Source: Pseudomonadota bacterium
GTDB lineage: Bacteria; Pseudomonadota; Alphaproteobacteria; Rhizobiales; Rhizobiaceae
Direction of reading: 5' to 3'
DNA length: 55,636 nt
NCBI GenBank assembly: GCA_023444445.1
Contig: JAEXMK010000248.1
Coordinates: forward strand, 1-55,636
Shown: positions 16,701-24,114 of the stretch, in pieces
Numbering within the stretch: position 1 is the first letter of the stretch
How the letters are laid out: every line of letters begins with the position of its first letter
The notes under the pieces: model-generated
What the model was told of the DNA's origin: nothing
Seen by the model: the letters and a program-made list of their open reading frames with translations, nothing else
The model's database searches: none
Program-made: the position numbers and the translations under genes

Positions 16701-17448
16701 TTTCGTCTTCCCGGAAGCTGAAGGAGAAGGAGCCGCTATAGGCCGGTTTTCCCGCCGTCGCCGCAATCGCGCCATCGAGATCGACTTCGACCGGGTGTTC
16801 ATCCGGCACAAGGCGGAGCCTCAGCCCCATGCGGCCATTGGCGTAATCCGGCTCGTTGCTGGAAAGCGAGAAGGAGCCCGGATGCCCGTCGACGGCGGCG
16901 CGTCCTTCGGCTTTCCACGGCCCGGCCAGCGAGTTGGCGGACATATCGGCGGTAAGGCCGGTCACCACGCGGTTGCGGCCGGACTGCTCATCGATGAATT
17001 CGATCTGCCCGCCTTCGATCTGCACGCTTTCCAGAACCACGGTGCGGGCGGGAATTTCCGCCCGGCTGCCGCGCATCCAGTCCAGTGTGCCATCCTTCAG
17101 AAGCCGGATTTTCGCCTTGGGTTCCTCGATGCGCATATCGAAGATACGCGCCTCCCCGGAAAGGAAAGGCGCCAGCTCGGCATCCATGGAAAAACGCGCG
17201 ACCTGAATCAGCGGCGATCCATCCGCATCCGTTCCGGCGCGCACGTCATGCAGCGTCACGGAAGGGAAAGGCAGAAGCCGGGCTTCGACACGGCCGTGCA
17301 CCACCACCTTCTTGCCGAGAATGCGGCTGGCCTGGTCCTCGAAATCGCGGCGGAAATCCGTCCAGTCGACGAAATAGGGAATGAGCAGCGCCGAAAACAG
17401 CACCACGGCCAGCAGTCCGCCCAGAAAAACCAGAATACGCCCGAGCAC
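13744..17448 (-). CDS. AsmA family protein
   Basis: A 1234-residue AsmA/YhdP-like protein. Such proteins span the periplasm and are linked to lipid transport and outer-membrane assembly. An N-terminal membrane anchor (about 4-24, ILVFLGGLLAVVLFSALLIPYF) is followed by the AsmA signature VDWTDFRRDFEDQASRILGKKVVVHG. Long beta-rich repeats follow, with a second AsmA-like region near 950-1110. The last 110 residues form a charged Arg/Glu/Ala coiled coil with Gln runs, then a Pro-rich tail; this tail is not typical of E. coli AsmA. The gene stands alone, 91 bases from the FAD oxidoreductase gene upstream on the same strand. Confidence 0.9.
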   Translation of the reverse strand: MLGRILVFLGGLLAVVLFSALLIPYFVDWTDFRRDFEDQASRILGKKVVVHGRVEARLLPFPSVTLHDVRAGTDADGSPLIQVARFSMDAELAPFLSGEARIFDMRIEEPKAKIRLLKDGTLDWMRGSRAEIPARTVVLESVQIEGGQIEFIDEQSGRNRVVTGLTADMSANSLAGPWKAEGRAAVDGHPGSFSLSSNEPDYANGRMGLRLRLVPDEHPVEVDLDGAIAATAGKPAYSGSFSFSFREDEKQKQQAGQSIFSSPRTRGSFELTNESVRVPSYRMELGGNENPYIVTGEATLDTGAKPEFLLTADGQQIDVARFAPPVVQTGKTSRQPTVSVRQRIEAFAAMVARIPVPPVPGKASISLPALVSDDTTIRDIRLDVRPDGSGWQVVNAVATLPGRTQLEAKGSLTLLGGPAFNGNLLLASNQPSGLANWLSGSVDPAIRQLNAAGFSADVSLTTLNQRFDNLELAIGDASLKGELERRSDGKTSNLSIDLAGNEIDLDALRALGSLALGDQVGSSVLDHRITAKFKADRFNMAGVTANHVETAFTMAGGVLSLENMTAGDIAGAEVKAKGQLQGSLLKYAGKGTVNLHAADMQPFLTMLRQKLPNHPFLTRLAASAPWYANSDLAMDVSVNSENGGANVAVSGTVNGSRLSAVAKMPDFLSITDDTAMSLEAVLKNQSTAILFGQAGLDPLPFDADGEGLLSVKLNGTLGSPAQTDVRFSTERTHFSMNGSFNVAAGNFGEGSADVALESADIEPYLIMNAVGLPQLGGGMALKANAKVAVDGQKIAFSSIGGQVGGNPFSGNVTVERAAPHPVTGDLSVRTADLAWLGDVMYGPVIDPETGALNAKPLAMPAFPQLKASLALKAESFEAGPFGTVTGVSAKVTHDAGSLSLDDVAGTFMGGKLTGRLAMSTGEGAGIFRTKIAVTDANPEPILWANAKGPVAAGRVAIDLTAESTGKSVGEMLKSAGGSGEIRAGGLVLKGLNPGALPPMLQAADGLQQPIDAPKVRPLVDQSLWQGEIALGDVALPFSLNGGALHFKNLRAGVDPVTLTADATVDIAASTVNGDLDLSFNPGTETVAGAEPSVRLNYNGPLAAPALTTDVSALSNYLSLRAFEKERRRVEAMQASVLEKQRLRREVALYRSQAAERQAEKERAEAEAKAKAEEEARLKAAAEERLRQEKEQQERLQQQQQQQPAPERQSAPALVVPPTENVIRQLAPEIAPANP

Positions 17449-17539
17449 TGACCTGCATCTCCCTTCGCGAACGCTGCAAACCTATTCTTTTATGCCTTAA
17501 CGGCAAGCAGCCTTTTGTACCAATCAAATATGAGAACGA

Positions 17540-18952
17540 TCAGACAAGCCGGAACAATTTGCCCGGATTGAAGATGTTATCCGGATCGAGCGACGTTTTG
17601 ATGGCGCGCATGAGATCCAGCGCATTTCCGGCCTCTTCGGCGAGAAAACTCATCTTGCCCTGGCCAATGCCGTGTTCGCCGGTGCAGGTGCCGTCCATGG
17701 CGATGGCGCGGCGGTTGAGACGGGCGACGAAAGCCTCGGTCTTCGCGACGCTTTCGGCATCCTTGCCATCGAACAGAATAAGCACATGAAAGTTCCCGTC
17801 ACCGGCATGGCCGACGATCGGCGCGAGAAAGCCGTTTTCCTCGATATCCCGCTGCGTTTCCACCACGCAGTCAGCGAGGCGCGAAATCGGGACGCAGACA
17901 TCGGTGGAAAGACCATCGAGATGCGGCGCGAGCGCACGCGACGCCCAATAGGCATCATGTCGCGCTTTCCAGAGCTTGTTGCGCTCGGCGGCATCGCCCG
18001 TCCAGCGGAAATCGACGCTGCCGCATTCGGCCGCGATCTCTGCAAACTGCTGCGATTGCAGCGCCGCCGTCTCCTCGCTACCGTGGAATTCTACGAAAAG
18101 CGTCGGCTTTTCCGCGTAATTCAGGCCGGAATAGGCATTGCAGGCCCGCACCTGCACCTCATCGAGCAATTCGATGCGGGCAACCGGAACGCCCATCTGG
18201 ATCGTCATAATGACGGCATCGCAAGCCGCCTTGATGCTATCGAAAGTGCAGACCCCACCGGCGATCTTTTCGGGAATGCCCTGCAGCCGTAGCGTGACCG
18301 AGGTAATGACGCCGAGCGTACCCTCTGCACCCACAAAAAGCCGCGTCAGGTCATAGCCCGCAGACGACTTGCGGGCGCGCCGCGCAGTGCGGATTTCCTC
18401 GCCATTGGCGACGACGGCAGTGACGGCGAGAACATTGTCCTTCATCGTGCCGTAGCGCACGGCATTGGTGCCGGAAGCCCGCGTAGAGGCCATGCCGCCG
18501 ATCGAGGCATTGGCGCCCGGATCAATCGGAAAGAAAAGGCCGGTATCGCGCAGATAAACATTAAGGTCCTCGCGCGTCACGCCCGGCTCCACCGTGACGT
18601 CAAGATCTTCGGCATTCACCTCAATGATGCGATTCATCCGGCTGAAATCGATGCAGATTCCGCCATTGGGCGCATTGACCTGCCCTTCGAGCGAAGACCC
18701 CGTACCGAAGGGAATGACCGGCACCTTATATTGCGCGCAGGTCTTCACCACTGCCTTCACATCATCGGCGCTTTCGGCGAAAACGACGCCGTCAGGCGCC
18801 TGCAGGGTCAGATAGGTGGTGGTATGGCCGTGCTGCTCGCGAAATGCCTGGCCCGTCTGGACCTTCTCGCCCAGTTGCTGCTTCAGCACCGCAAGCGCGG
18901 ACGCGATGCCCTCTTCATTCCGCTCACCCGCGACCACATCCTTCAGCGCCAT
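17540..18952 (-). CDS. FAD-linked D-lactate dehydrogenase/glycolate oxidase-type protein
   Basis: A 470-residue FAD-dependent oxidoreductase of the GlcD/DLD family, which oxidises 2-hydroxy acids such as D-lactate and passes electrons to the respiratory chain. The PCMH FAD-binding domain contains PVIPFGTGSSLEGQV and DPGANASIGGMASTRASGTNAVRYG. The C-terminal FAD-oxidase domain carries GHAGDGNFHVL, the GEHGIGQGK block and the closing LDPDNIFNPGKLF. The start is ATG 18952 (MALKDVV). Two overlapping palindromes (18979-19010) lie just upstream and may be an operator. It is most like cytochrome-linked D-lactate dehydrogenase, but the substrate cannot be fixed from the sequence. Confidence 0.88.
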   Translation of the reverse strand: MALKDVVAGERNEEGIASALAVLKQQLGEKVQTGQAFREQHGHTTTYLTLQAPDGVVFAESADDVKAVVKTCAQYKVPVIPFGTGSSLEGQVNAPNGGICIDFSRMNRIIEVNAEDLDVTVEPGVTREDLNVYLRDTGLFFPIDPGANASIGGMASTRASGTNAVRYGTMKDNVLAVTAVVANGEEIRTARRARKSSAGYDLTRLFVGAEGTLGVITSVTLRLQGIPEKIAGGVCTFDSIKAACDAVIMTIQMGVPVARIELLDEVQVRACNAYSGLNYAEKPTLFVEFHGSEETAALQSQQFAEIAAECGSVDFRWTGDAAERNKLWKARHDAYWASRALAPHLDGLSTDVCVPISRLADCVVETQRDIEENGFLAPIVGHAGDGNFHVLILFDGKDAESVAKTEAFVARLNRRAIAMDGTCTGEHGIGQGKMSFLAEEAGNALDLMRAIKTSLDPDNIFNPGKLFRLV

Positions 18953-18978
18953 CGTCCATCTCCACCGCAACATCTGCC

Positions 18979-19010
18979 CGTAACGGATTCGATCCGTTAC
19001 GAAATTTCGT
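18979..19010. promoter_or_regulatory. Palindromic operator-like site upstream of the FAD oxidoreductase
   Basis: CGTAACGGAT (18979-18988) and ATCCGTTACG (18992-19001) form a perfect ten-base inverted repeat with a three-base centre. A second perfect palindrome, ACGAAATTTCGT, overlaps it at 18999-19010. The site begins 27 bases upstream of the ATG at 18952. It is either an operator or a stem in the 5' untranslated region; the binding protein is unknown. Confidence 0.5.
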
Positions 19011-19081
19011 GATTGGTATGGGATAAGGTTAAAGCTTTGTCCAGCCGCGCAGTGGCGCCAGACGTCGAGCCGGCAACCGTT

Positions 19082-22000
19082 TTATTCCGCAGCAAGCAGC
19101 GGCTTGTCCTCTTCCAGCGCCTTGCGGCGGGCGGCAAGTTCCAGTTCGCGGTGGAGGCGCATTTCCTCATCCGCCTGCGGTTTGGCAAAGCGGGCAATCA
19201 GCAGGTAGGAGACCGGCGTGATGTAGAGCGTCACCAGCGTTGCAAAACCGAGACCGCCGACGATGACCCAGCCGAGCGCGATGCGCGCTTCCGCACCCGC
19301 CCCCTGCGCCAGCACCAGCGGCACGCCGCCAAGGATGGTGGCGATCATTGTCATCATGACCGGGCGCAGGCGGATGCTGGTGGCCTTTTCGATAGCCTCA
19401 CGCACGGTCGCTCCCTGATCGCGCAGGTGGTTGGCGAACTCAACGATGAGAATGCCATTCTTGGCCATAACGCCGACAAGCAGCACGAGACCGATCTGGC
19501 TATAGACATTGAGGCTGGAGCCGGTAACGAGCAGCGCGATCACCGCACAGGCCAGACCGAGTGGCACCGTCGACATGATGATGATCGAACTCAGCACGCT
19601 TTCGAACTGCGCGGCGAGCACCAGGAAGATGATGGCGATTGCGAAACCGAAGGTCAGCAACATGCCGCTCGAATTTTCCTCCAGCGTCGCCGCCTCGCCA
19701 AGCGGCAGGAGACGCGCGCCCGGCGGCATTACGGATTGCGCCAGTTCGTTGACTTTTTGCAGGGCCTGCCCAAGCGACACACCGTCCCTCAGGTTGGCGG
19801 TAAATCCAACAGAAGGAAGCTGCTGCTCACGGTTCAATTGCGGTGCGACCGCATTTTCCCTAAGCGTGGCGATGACCGACATCGGCACGATCTTGCCGTC
19901 ACCGGTTTTCAGGAAGACGTTTTCGAGATCGGTCGGATCGTTGATCGGCCGAGTGGAGGACAGAAGCCGCACCGGGATGGCATCGCCATTCACGAAGACA
20001 TCAACGATTGAGCGCCCTTCCAGAAGCGATTGCATGGCCCGCGAGAGGCCGGTGATATCGATACCAAGATCGGAGGCCCGCTCGCGGTCGATGGAGACGG
20101 AAAGCTGCGCCTGATTGGGCTCGTTGTCCAAGCGTGGCGTCTCGAACAGCCCGCTTTCTTCCATGGAAAGCAGCAATTTCTGCGTCGCCTCGGTCAGCGC
20201 CGCATAGTTGCTGCCAACCATGGCCATCTGCAAACCGTTGCCGGCCCCACGAATACGCAGGCTGTTCGGCTGCATCGCGCTTCCGCGCAGCGCCGGAACC
20301 TTGTTGGCAGCGGAAGTCACATCAGCGGCGATCTGGTTCTGCGTGCGCTCGCGGTCGGCCCACGGCGCCAGCGTCAGCACCATGAAACCTGTATTGGAGG
20401 AACCGTTCATGCCGGTAATGGAATAGATATTGCGGATTTCACCGCTGTCGCGCAGCGGCTGCAGATTTTCCTCGATACGTTGCAGCTGGTCACGGGTATA
20501 TTCGAGGCTGACCCCCTGCGGCGCAGTGACCCGCATCATGATCGAGGCCCGGTCCTCGCGCGGCGTCAGTTCGTTCTGGATCATGCCAAAAGCGATCCAT
20601 GAAAGGCCTGAGAAGATCAGCGCCACGATGATGACGATCAGCGGATTGTTGAGGCAGGCGGAAAGCGTCGTCTTGTAGGCGGAGACGAAGACATTGCCGA
20701 ACCAGGCGAGCGGACCCGTTGGCTCTTTCAGGCCCTCCTTCAACATGCGGGACGCGAGCATCGGACAGAGCGTCAGCGCCACGATGGAAGACAGGCCCAC
20801 GGCGAAGGCCAGCACGAAACCGAACTCGCGAAACAGACCGCCAAGCTGACCGGGCAGGAAGGAAAGCGGAATAAAGACGGCGGCAAGCGTCGCCGTCGTT
20901 GCGATGACGGCGAAAAAGACTTCCTGCGTGCCGAGAACGGCAGCAGCGCGCGGTCCCATGCCTTCCGCCCGGCGCCGCACGATATTTTCCAACACCACGA
21001 TGGCGTCGTCAACAACGAGACCCGTTGCCAGAACGATGGCCAGCAGCGTCAGAATATTGACCGAGAAGCCGACCATGTAGATGGCGACAATGGTGCCAAT
21101 CAGCGCAACCGGCATGGTGATCGCCGGTATGAGCGTCGCACGCCAGTCGCGAAGGAAGAGATAAAGCACGACAACGACAATAATCGCCGACAGACCGAGC
21201 GCCAGCTCAACCTCGTGCAGCGCGCCCTCAATGAAGACGGCGTCATCGCTGGTGACGACGATACGCGTTCCCTCAGGCAGATTGGCCTGCATGGCATTAA
21301 CCGCGGCCTTCACGCCCGTTGAAATATTGAGCGTGTTCGACTGCGCCTGACGGATGACACCGAGACCGACGCCCTGCACGCCATTGGAACGCAACGAGGT
21401 GGATTCATCATCCGCGCCGAGCATGACGGTCGCCACATCCCGCAGGCGGATATTGTCCTTGATGAGAAGATTGGAGAAATCCTCGGGCTTCGTCAGGCTC
21501 GCCGTAGCGCGCACGACGATATCCTGCGTCGTGCTTTTGAGCGATCCCGCCGGCACATCGAGCGCGGCGCTGGCAAGCGCATTCGAAACATCGGTAACGG
21601 TCAGACCTCGGCTGGCAAGTGCAGCCTGGTTAAGATCGACACGAAAAACCTTTTCCTGATCGCCATAAAGCTCGACATCGGCCACACCATCCACGGCGGC
21701 CAGGCGGTCGATGATCTCGTCATCCACCAACTTGGTCAGGTCTTCCATGCTGAGCGTGGAGGATGTCACGGCAAGACGCATGATCGGCTGGCTGTCGGAA
21801 TCCGCCTTGATGATCTGCGGCTCGTCGGCATCGTCGGGCAGCTGATTGGTGACGCGGCCGATGGCATCGCGCACATCATTGGCCGCGACAGCCATATCGA
21901 CATTGTCGCCGAATTCCATCGTCACGCGGCTGGTGCCGAATTGCGAATTGGACGAGATGGACTTCACACCACTAACGCGGGCAACCGCCCCTTCAATGGT

Positions 22001-22228
22001 CTGCGTCACTTCCTGGTCGATGGTCTCAGGGGCCGCCCCCTCATAAGTCGTCCTGACGCTGATCGTCGGCCTGTCAACATCGGGCAGTTCGCGCACTTCA
22101 ACGCCCACCAGCGCCGCAAGGCCAGCCACGACCAGAAGCGTGTTGAGGACGGCTGCAAGGATGGGCCGGCGCACGAAAAGCGCGGTGAAGGCAAGCTTGG
22201 ACTCCTGACCGGGGGGCGACTGCGTCAT
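19082..22228 (-). CDS. RND-family multidrug efflux transporter
   Basis: The inner-membrane proton-driven pump of a tripartite RND exporter (HAE1 family, AcrB-like). The 1048 residues have two repeats of six membrane helices. The proton relay pair Asp407-Asp408 falls in GLVVDDAIVVLENI at the same numbering as AcrB, and the helix 10 lysine is in GVMAKNGILIVEFAN. The sequence resembles the subgroup that includes MdtB-like and MexF-like pumps, but substrates cannot be inferred. Its ATG overlaps the stop of the membrane fusion gene by four bases. No outer-membrane TolC partner is encoded beside it, so it probably uses a shared one. Confidence 0.95.
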   Translation of the reverse strand: MTQSPPGQESKLAFTALFVRRPILAAVLNTLLVVAGLAALVGVEVRELPDVDRPTISVRTTYEGAAPETIDQEVTQTIEGAVARVSGVKSISSNSQFGTSRVTMEFGDNVDMAVAANDVRDAIGRVTNQLPDDADEPQIIKADSDSQPIMRLAVTSSTLSMEDLTKLVDDEIIDRLAAVDGVADVELYGDQEKVFRVDLNQAALASRGLTVTDVSNALASAALDVPAGSLKSTTQDIVVRATASLTKPEDFSNLLIKDNIRLRDVATVMLGADDESTSLRSNGVQGVGLGVIRQAQSNTLNISTGVKAAVNAMQANLPEGTRIVVTSDDAVFIEGALHEVELALGLSAIIVVVVLYLFLRDWRATLIPAITMPVALIGTIVAIYMVGFSVNILTLLAIVLATGLVVDDAIVVLENIVRRRAEGMGPRAAAVLGTQEVFFAVIATTATLAAVFIPLSFLPGQLGGLFREFGFVLAFAVGLSSIVALTLCPMLASRMLKEGLKEPTGPLAWFGNVFVSAYKTTLSACLNNPLIVIIVALIFSGLSWIAFGMIQNELTPREDRASIMMRVTAPQGVSLEYTRDQLQRIEENLQPLRDSGEIRNIYSITGMNGSSNTGFMVLTLAPWADRERTQNQIAADVTSAANKVPALRGSAMQPNSLRIRGAGNGLQMAMVGSNYAALTEATQKLLLSMEESGLFETPRLDNEPNQAQLSVSIDRERASDLGIDITGLSRAMQSLLEGRSIVDVFVNGDAIPVRLLSSTRPINDPTDLENVFLKTGDGKIVPMSVIATLRENAVAPQLNREQQLPSVGFTANLRDGVSLGQALQKVNELAQSVMPPGARLLPLGEAATLEENSSGMLLTFGFAIAIIFLVLAAQFESVLSSIIIMSTVPLGLACAVIALLVTGSSLNVYSQIGLVLLVGVMAKNGILIVEFANHLRDQGATVREAIEKATSIRLRPVMMTMIATILGGVPLVLAQGAGAEARIALGWVIVGGLGFATLVTLYITPVSYLLIARFAKPQADEEMRLHRELELAARRKALEEDKPLLAAE

Positions 22229-23376
22229 TGGCTGGCAACCTCCTCGGCCTTCGGCGCATTACCGACGCGGACAGCGCCGCCTTCCCTGACGCGCTGCAAT
22301 CCTTCAATGACAACAGACTCGCCGTCTGCCAGCTCGGCTTTCACCAGCACGGCGTCCGGGTTGCGCTGCACGATCTGCACCCGCACCTTGTTCGACTTGT
22401 TGTCTACGACACGCCAGACATAGGAGCCTTCCGCATCCCATTGCACGGCCAGCGGATCGACGGATGCATAAGTTTCGCCGGCAAAACGCATTGTAACGCC
22501 GAAGGACATGCCAGCCCTCAGCTCATCCTTTTCATTTCCAAATTTTGCGCGAATGCGAATGGTACGGCTCGCCTCATCCACGCGGTTGTCGACAGCCTCG
22601 ACCTCGCCGGTGAAGGTTTCACCGGGCCGCGAAATGGAGGTCGCTTCGACGGGCATGCCGATCTTGATTGCCGTTGCAAAACGCTCCGGCGCCCAGAAAT
22701 TGACGAGGATCTCAGACCGGTCATCGATGCTGACGATGGTAGACTGTGTCGTAACGTTATCCCCGATATTGGCGGCAACGATACCGGCAACGCCATTGAT
22801 CGGCGCTACGATATCGCGCCGCTTCAAATTGAGCTCCGCAGTGCTGAGCGCAAGCGTTGCTGCCTCCTCTGCGATCTGCGCATCAAGCACGTCGAGGCGG
22901 GCAACGGATTTCAGGTTCTTGTAGGAATTGGATTTTTCGACAGCGCTGCGCAGCGCCACCTGGGCCTTGTCCCGCTCTATCAATTGTTCATCATCATCCA
23001 GACGTGCCAATACCTGGCCCTTCACGACGCGCTGGCCGGACGAGGTGCGAATTTCAGAAAGCGTGCCGGATACCTGCGGCATGACCACAACCGACTGAAT
23101 TGCCTGACCGTTGCCGATGGCGTTGAGCCGATCGTTGACAACGCCGCGCTTCACAGGGGCCGTCACGACAAGCGTGGCATTGGAATTGCGGCGCGCGCCA
23201 TTGCCATTCTGGCCACCCGACGAGCCCGCTGCTGCGACTTCAACGGCGCCGGGCGCCGGTTTTGCAAGTCCGACGCTGGCGAGCATGGTGCGGGCTTCGG
23301 GCGAATAAAAGCCCCAGAGACAGAGCCCTGCCCCCACCACGGCCAGACTGACACCCACCTGTTTCCAGACCCGCAT
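22225..23376 (-). CDS. RND efflux membrane fusion protein
   Basis: The periplasmic adaptor (AcrA/HlyD family, 383 residues) that links the RND pump to the outer-membrane channel. An N-terminal membrane anchor (about 4-24, WKQVGVSLAVVGAGLCLWGF) precedes the barrel-sandwich halves (VVVMPQVSGTLSEI and RDIVAPINGVAGIV), with an alpha-helical hairpin between them and a beta-barrel after. ATG 23376 has GGAG six bases upstream; the Cys-rich frame upstream to 23475 is not coding. The operon is divergent from a CMD-family gene, with an inverted repeat between them (23477-23513). Confidence 0.93.
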   Translation of the reverse strand: MRVWKQVGVSLAVVGAGLCLWGFYSPEARTMLASVGLAKPAPGAVEVAAAGSSGGQNGNGARRNSNATLVVTAPVKRGVVNDRLNAIGNGQAIQSVVVMPQVSGTLSEIRTSSGQRVVKGQVLARLDDDEQLIERDKAQVALRSAVEKSNSYKNLKSVARLDVLDAQIAEEAATLALSTAELNLKRRDIVAPINGVAGIVAANIGDNVTTQSTIVSIDDRSEILVNFWAPERFATAIKIGMPVEATSISRPGETFTGEVEAVDNRVDEASRTIRIRAKFGNEKDELRAGMSFGVTMRFAGETYASVDPLAVQWDAEGSYVWRVVDNKSNKVRVQIVQRNPDAVLVKAELADGESVVIEGLQRVREGGAVRVGNAPKAEEVASQ

Positions 23377-23476
23377 ATAGTTCTCCGGTTGATCATCGCA
23401 GCATAAATTGTCCCTCCAAACATGGCTTTCGGGACATTTGCAGTATTCCTGCTCGTCAGAAACGAGGCAACGCACA

Positions 23477-23513
23477 AATCCGTTTCTTACGTATTTGTAA
23501 TTTGTAACGGATT
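23477..23513. promoter_or_regulatory. Inverted repeat in the efflux/CMD divergent promoter region
   Basis: AATCCGTT (23477-23484) and AACGGATT (23506-23513) form a perfect eight-base inverted repeat around 21 bases. The right arm sits in GTAACGGATTC, an 11-base string identical to part of the palindrome at 18979-19001 on the other side of the efflux operon. It may be bound by a regulator of both units. Confidence 0.4.
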
Positions 23514-23601
23514 CTCGTTGAAAGCGCGACCGCAGCCATTTTTATCGCAAATATCCTGAAGCGCGGTAATCTGCCCGGCAGGAAATGAGCCGGAGGAACC
23601 C

Positions 23602-24012
23602 ATGAGCACCGTTTCGAAAACACGAAATCCCGAAGCCGATCCGCGTGTCAAAGCGGTATTCGATGATATCCGCACCACCCGCAACTCGGATTTCATCAAC
23701 AATATGTGGCTTTATCTCGCCTTCGATCCTGATCTTCTGGAAAGGACATGGGCTGAGGTCAAGGCGGTGATGGCGACACCTTCGGCGCTCGATCCACTCG
23801 TAAAGGAAATGCTTTATATCGCAGTGTCCGTAACCAATGGCTGCTCCTATTGCGCCCATTCCCACACGGCGGCCGCAAAAGCCAAGGGCATGACGAATGA
23901 ACAGCATGCCGATCTGATGCGGATTATCTCGCTTGCCGCCAAGACCAACCAGCTTGCCGTGGCGCTGCAAGTGCCTGTTGATGCCGCTTTTGATGCCGAC
24001 CAGAGAACGTGA
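23602..24012 (+). CDS. Carboxymuconolactone decarboxylase (AhpD-like) family protein
   Basis: A 136-residue all-helical protein of the CMD/AhpD-like family. Cys81-x2-Cys84-x3-His88 (CSYCAHSH) is the redox-active motif of AhpD-type alkylhydroperoxidases. PLVKEMLYIAVSVTNGC is the conserved helix before it. Members reduce peroxides or act as thiol-redox partners; true decarboxylases of the family lack the cysteine pair. GGAGG lies six bases before the ATG. It diverges from the efflux operon and precedes uvrD on the same strand. Confidence 0.88.
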   Translation: MSTVSKTRNPEADPRVKAVFDDIRTTRNSDFINNMWLYLAFDPDLLERTWAEVKAVMATPSALDPLVKEMLYIAVSVTNGCSYCAHSHTAAAKAKGMTNEQHADLMRIISLAAKTNQLAVALQVPVDAAFDADQRT

Positions 24013-24114
24013 ACCCGAAATAATGCCTTGGAATAGGCGTTTTGAGCGGCGATACCAGAATAAAAGCAGAACGCGGTTCTGGCCTTTATATCCCGAATCA
24101 CTACATTGGGCCGC

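Noticed and set aside
15607..17451. 614-residue plus-strand frame opposite the AsmA gene
   Set aside because: It is a mirror of the AsmA codon pattern: His/Arg-rich, no family motif, no ribosome site.
23376..23475. Cys-rich N-terminal extension of the membrane fusion protein
   Set aside because: A GGAG site precedes the internal ATG 23376, which gives a normal membrane anchor; the extension is untranslated leader.
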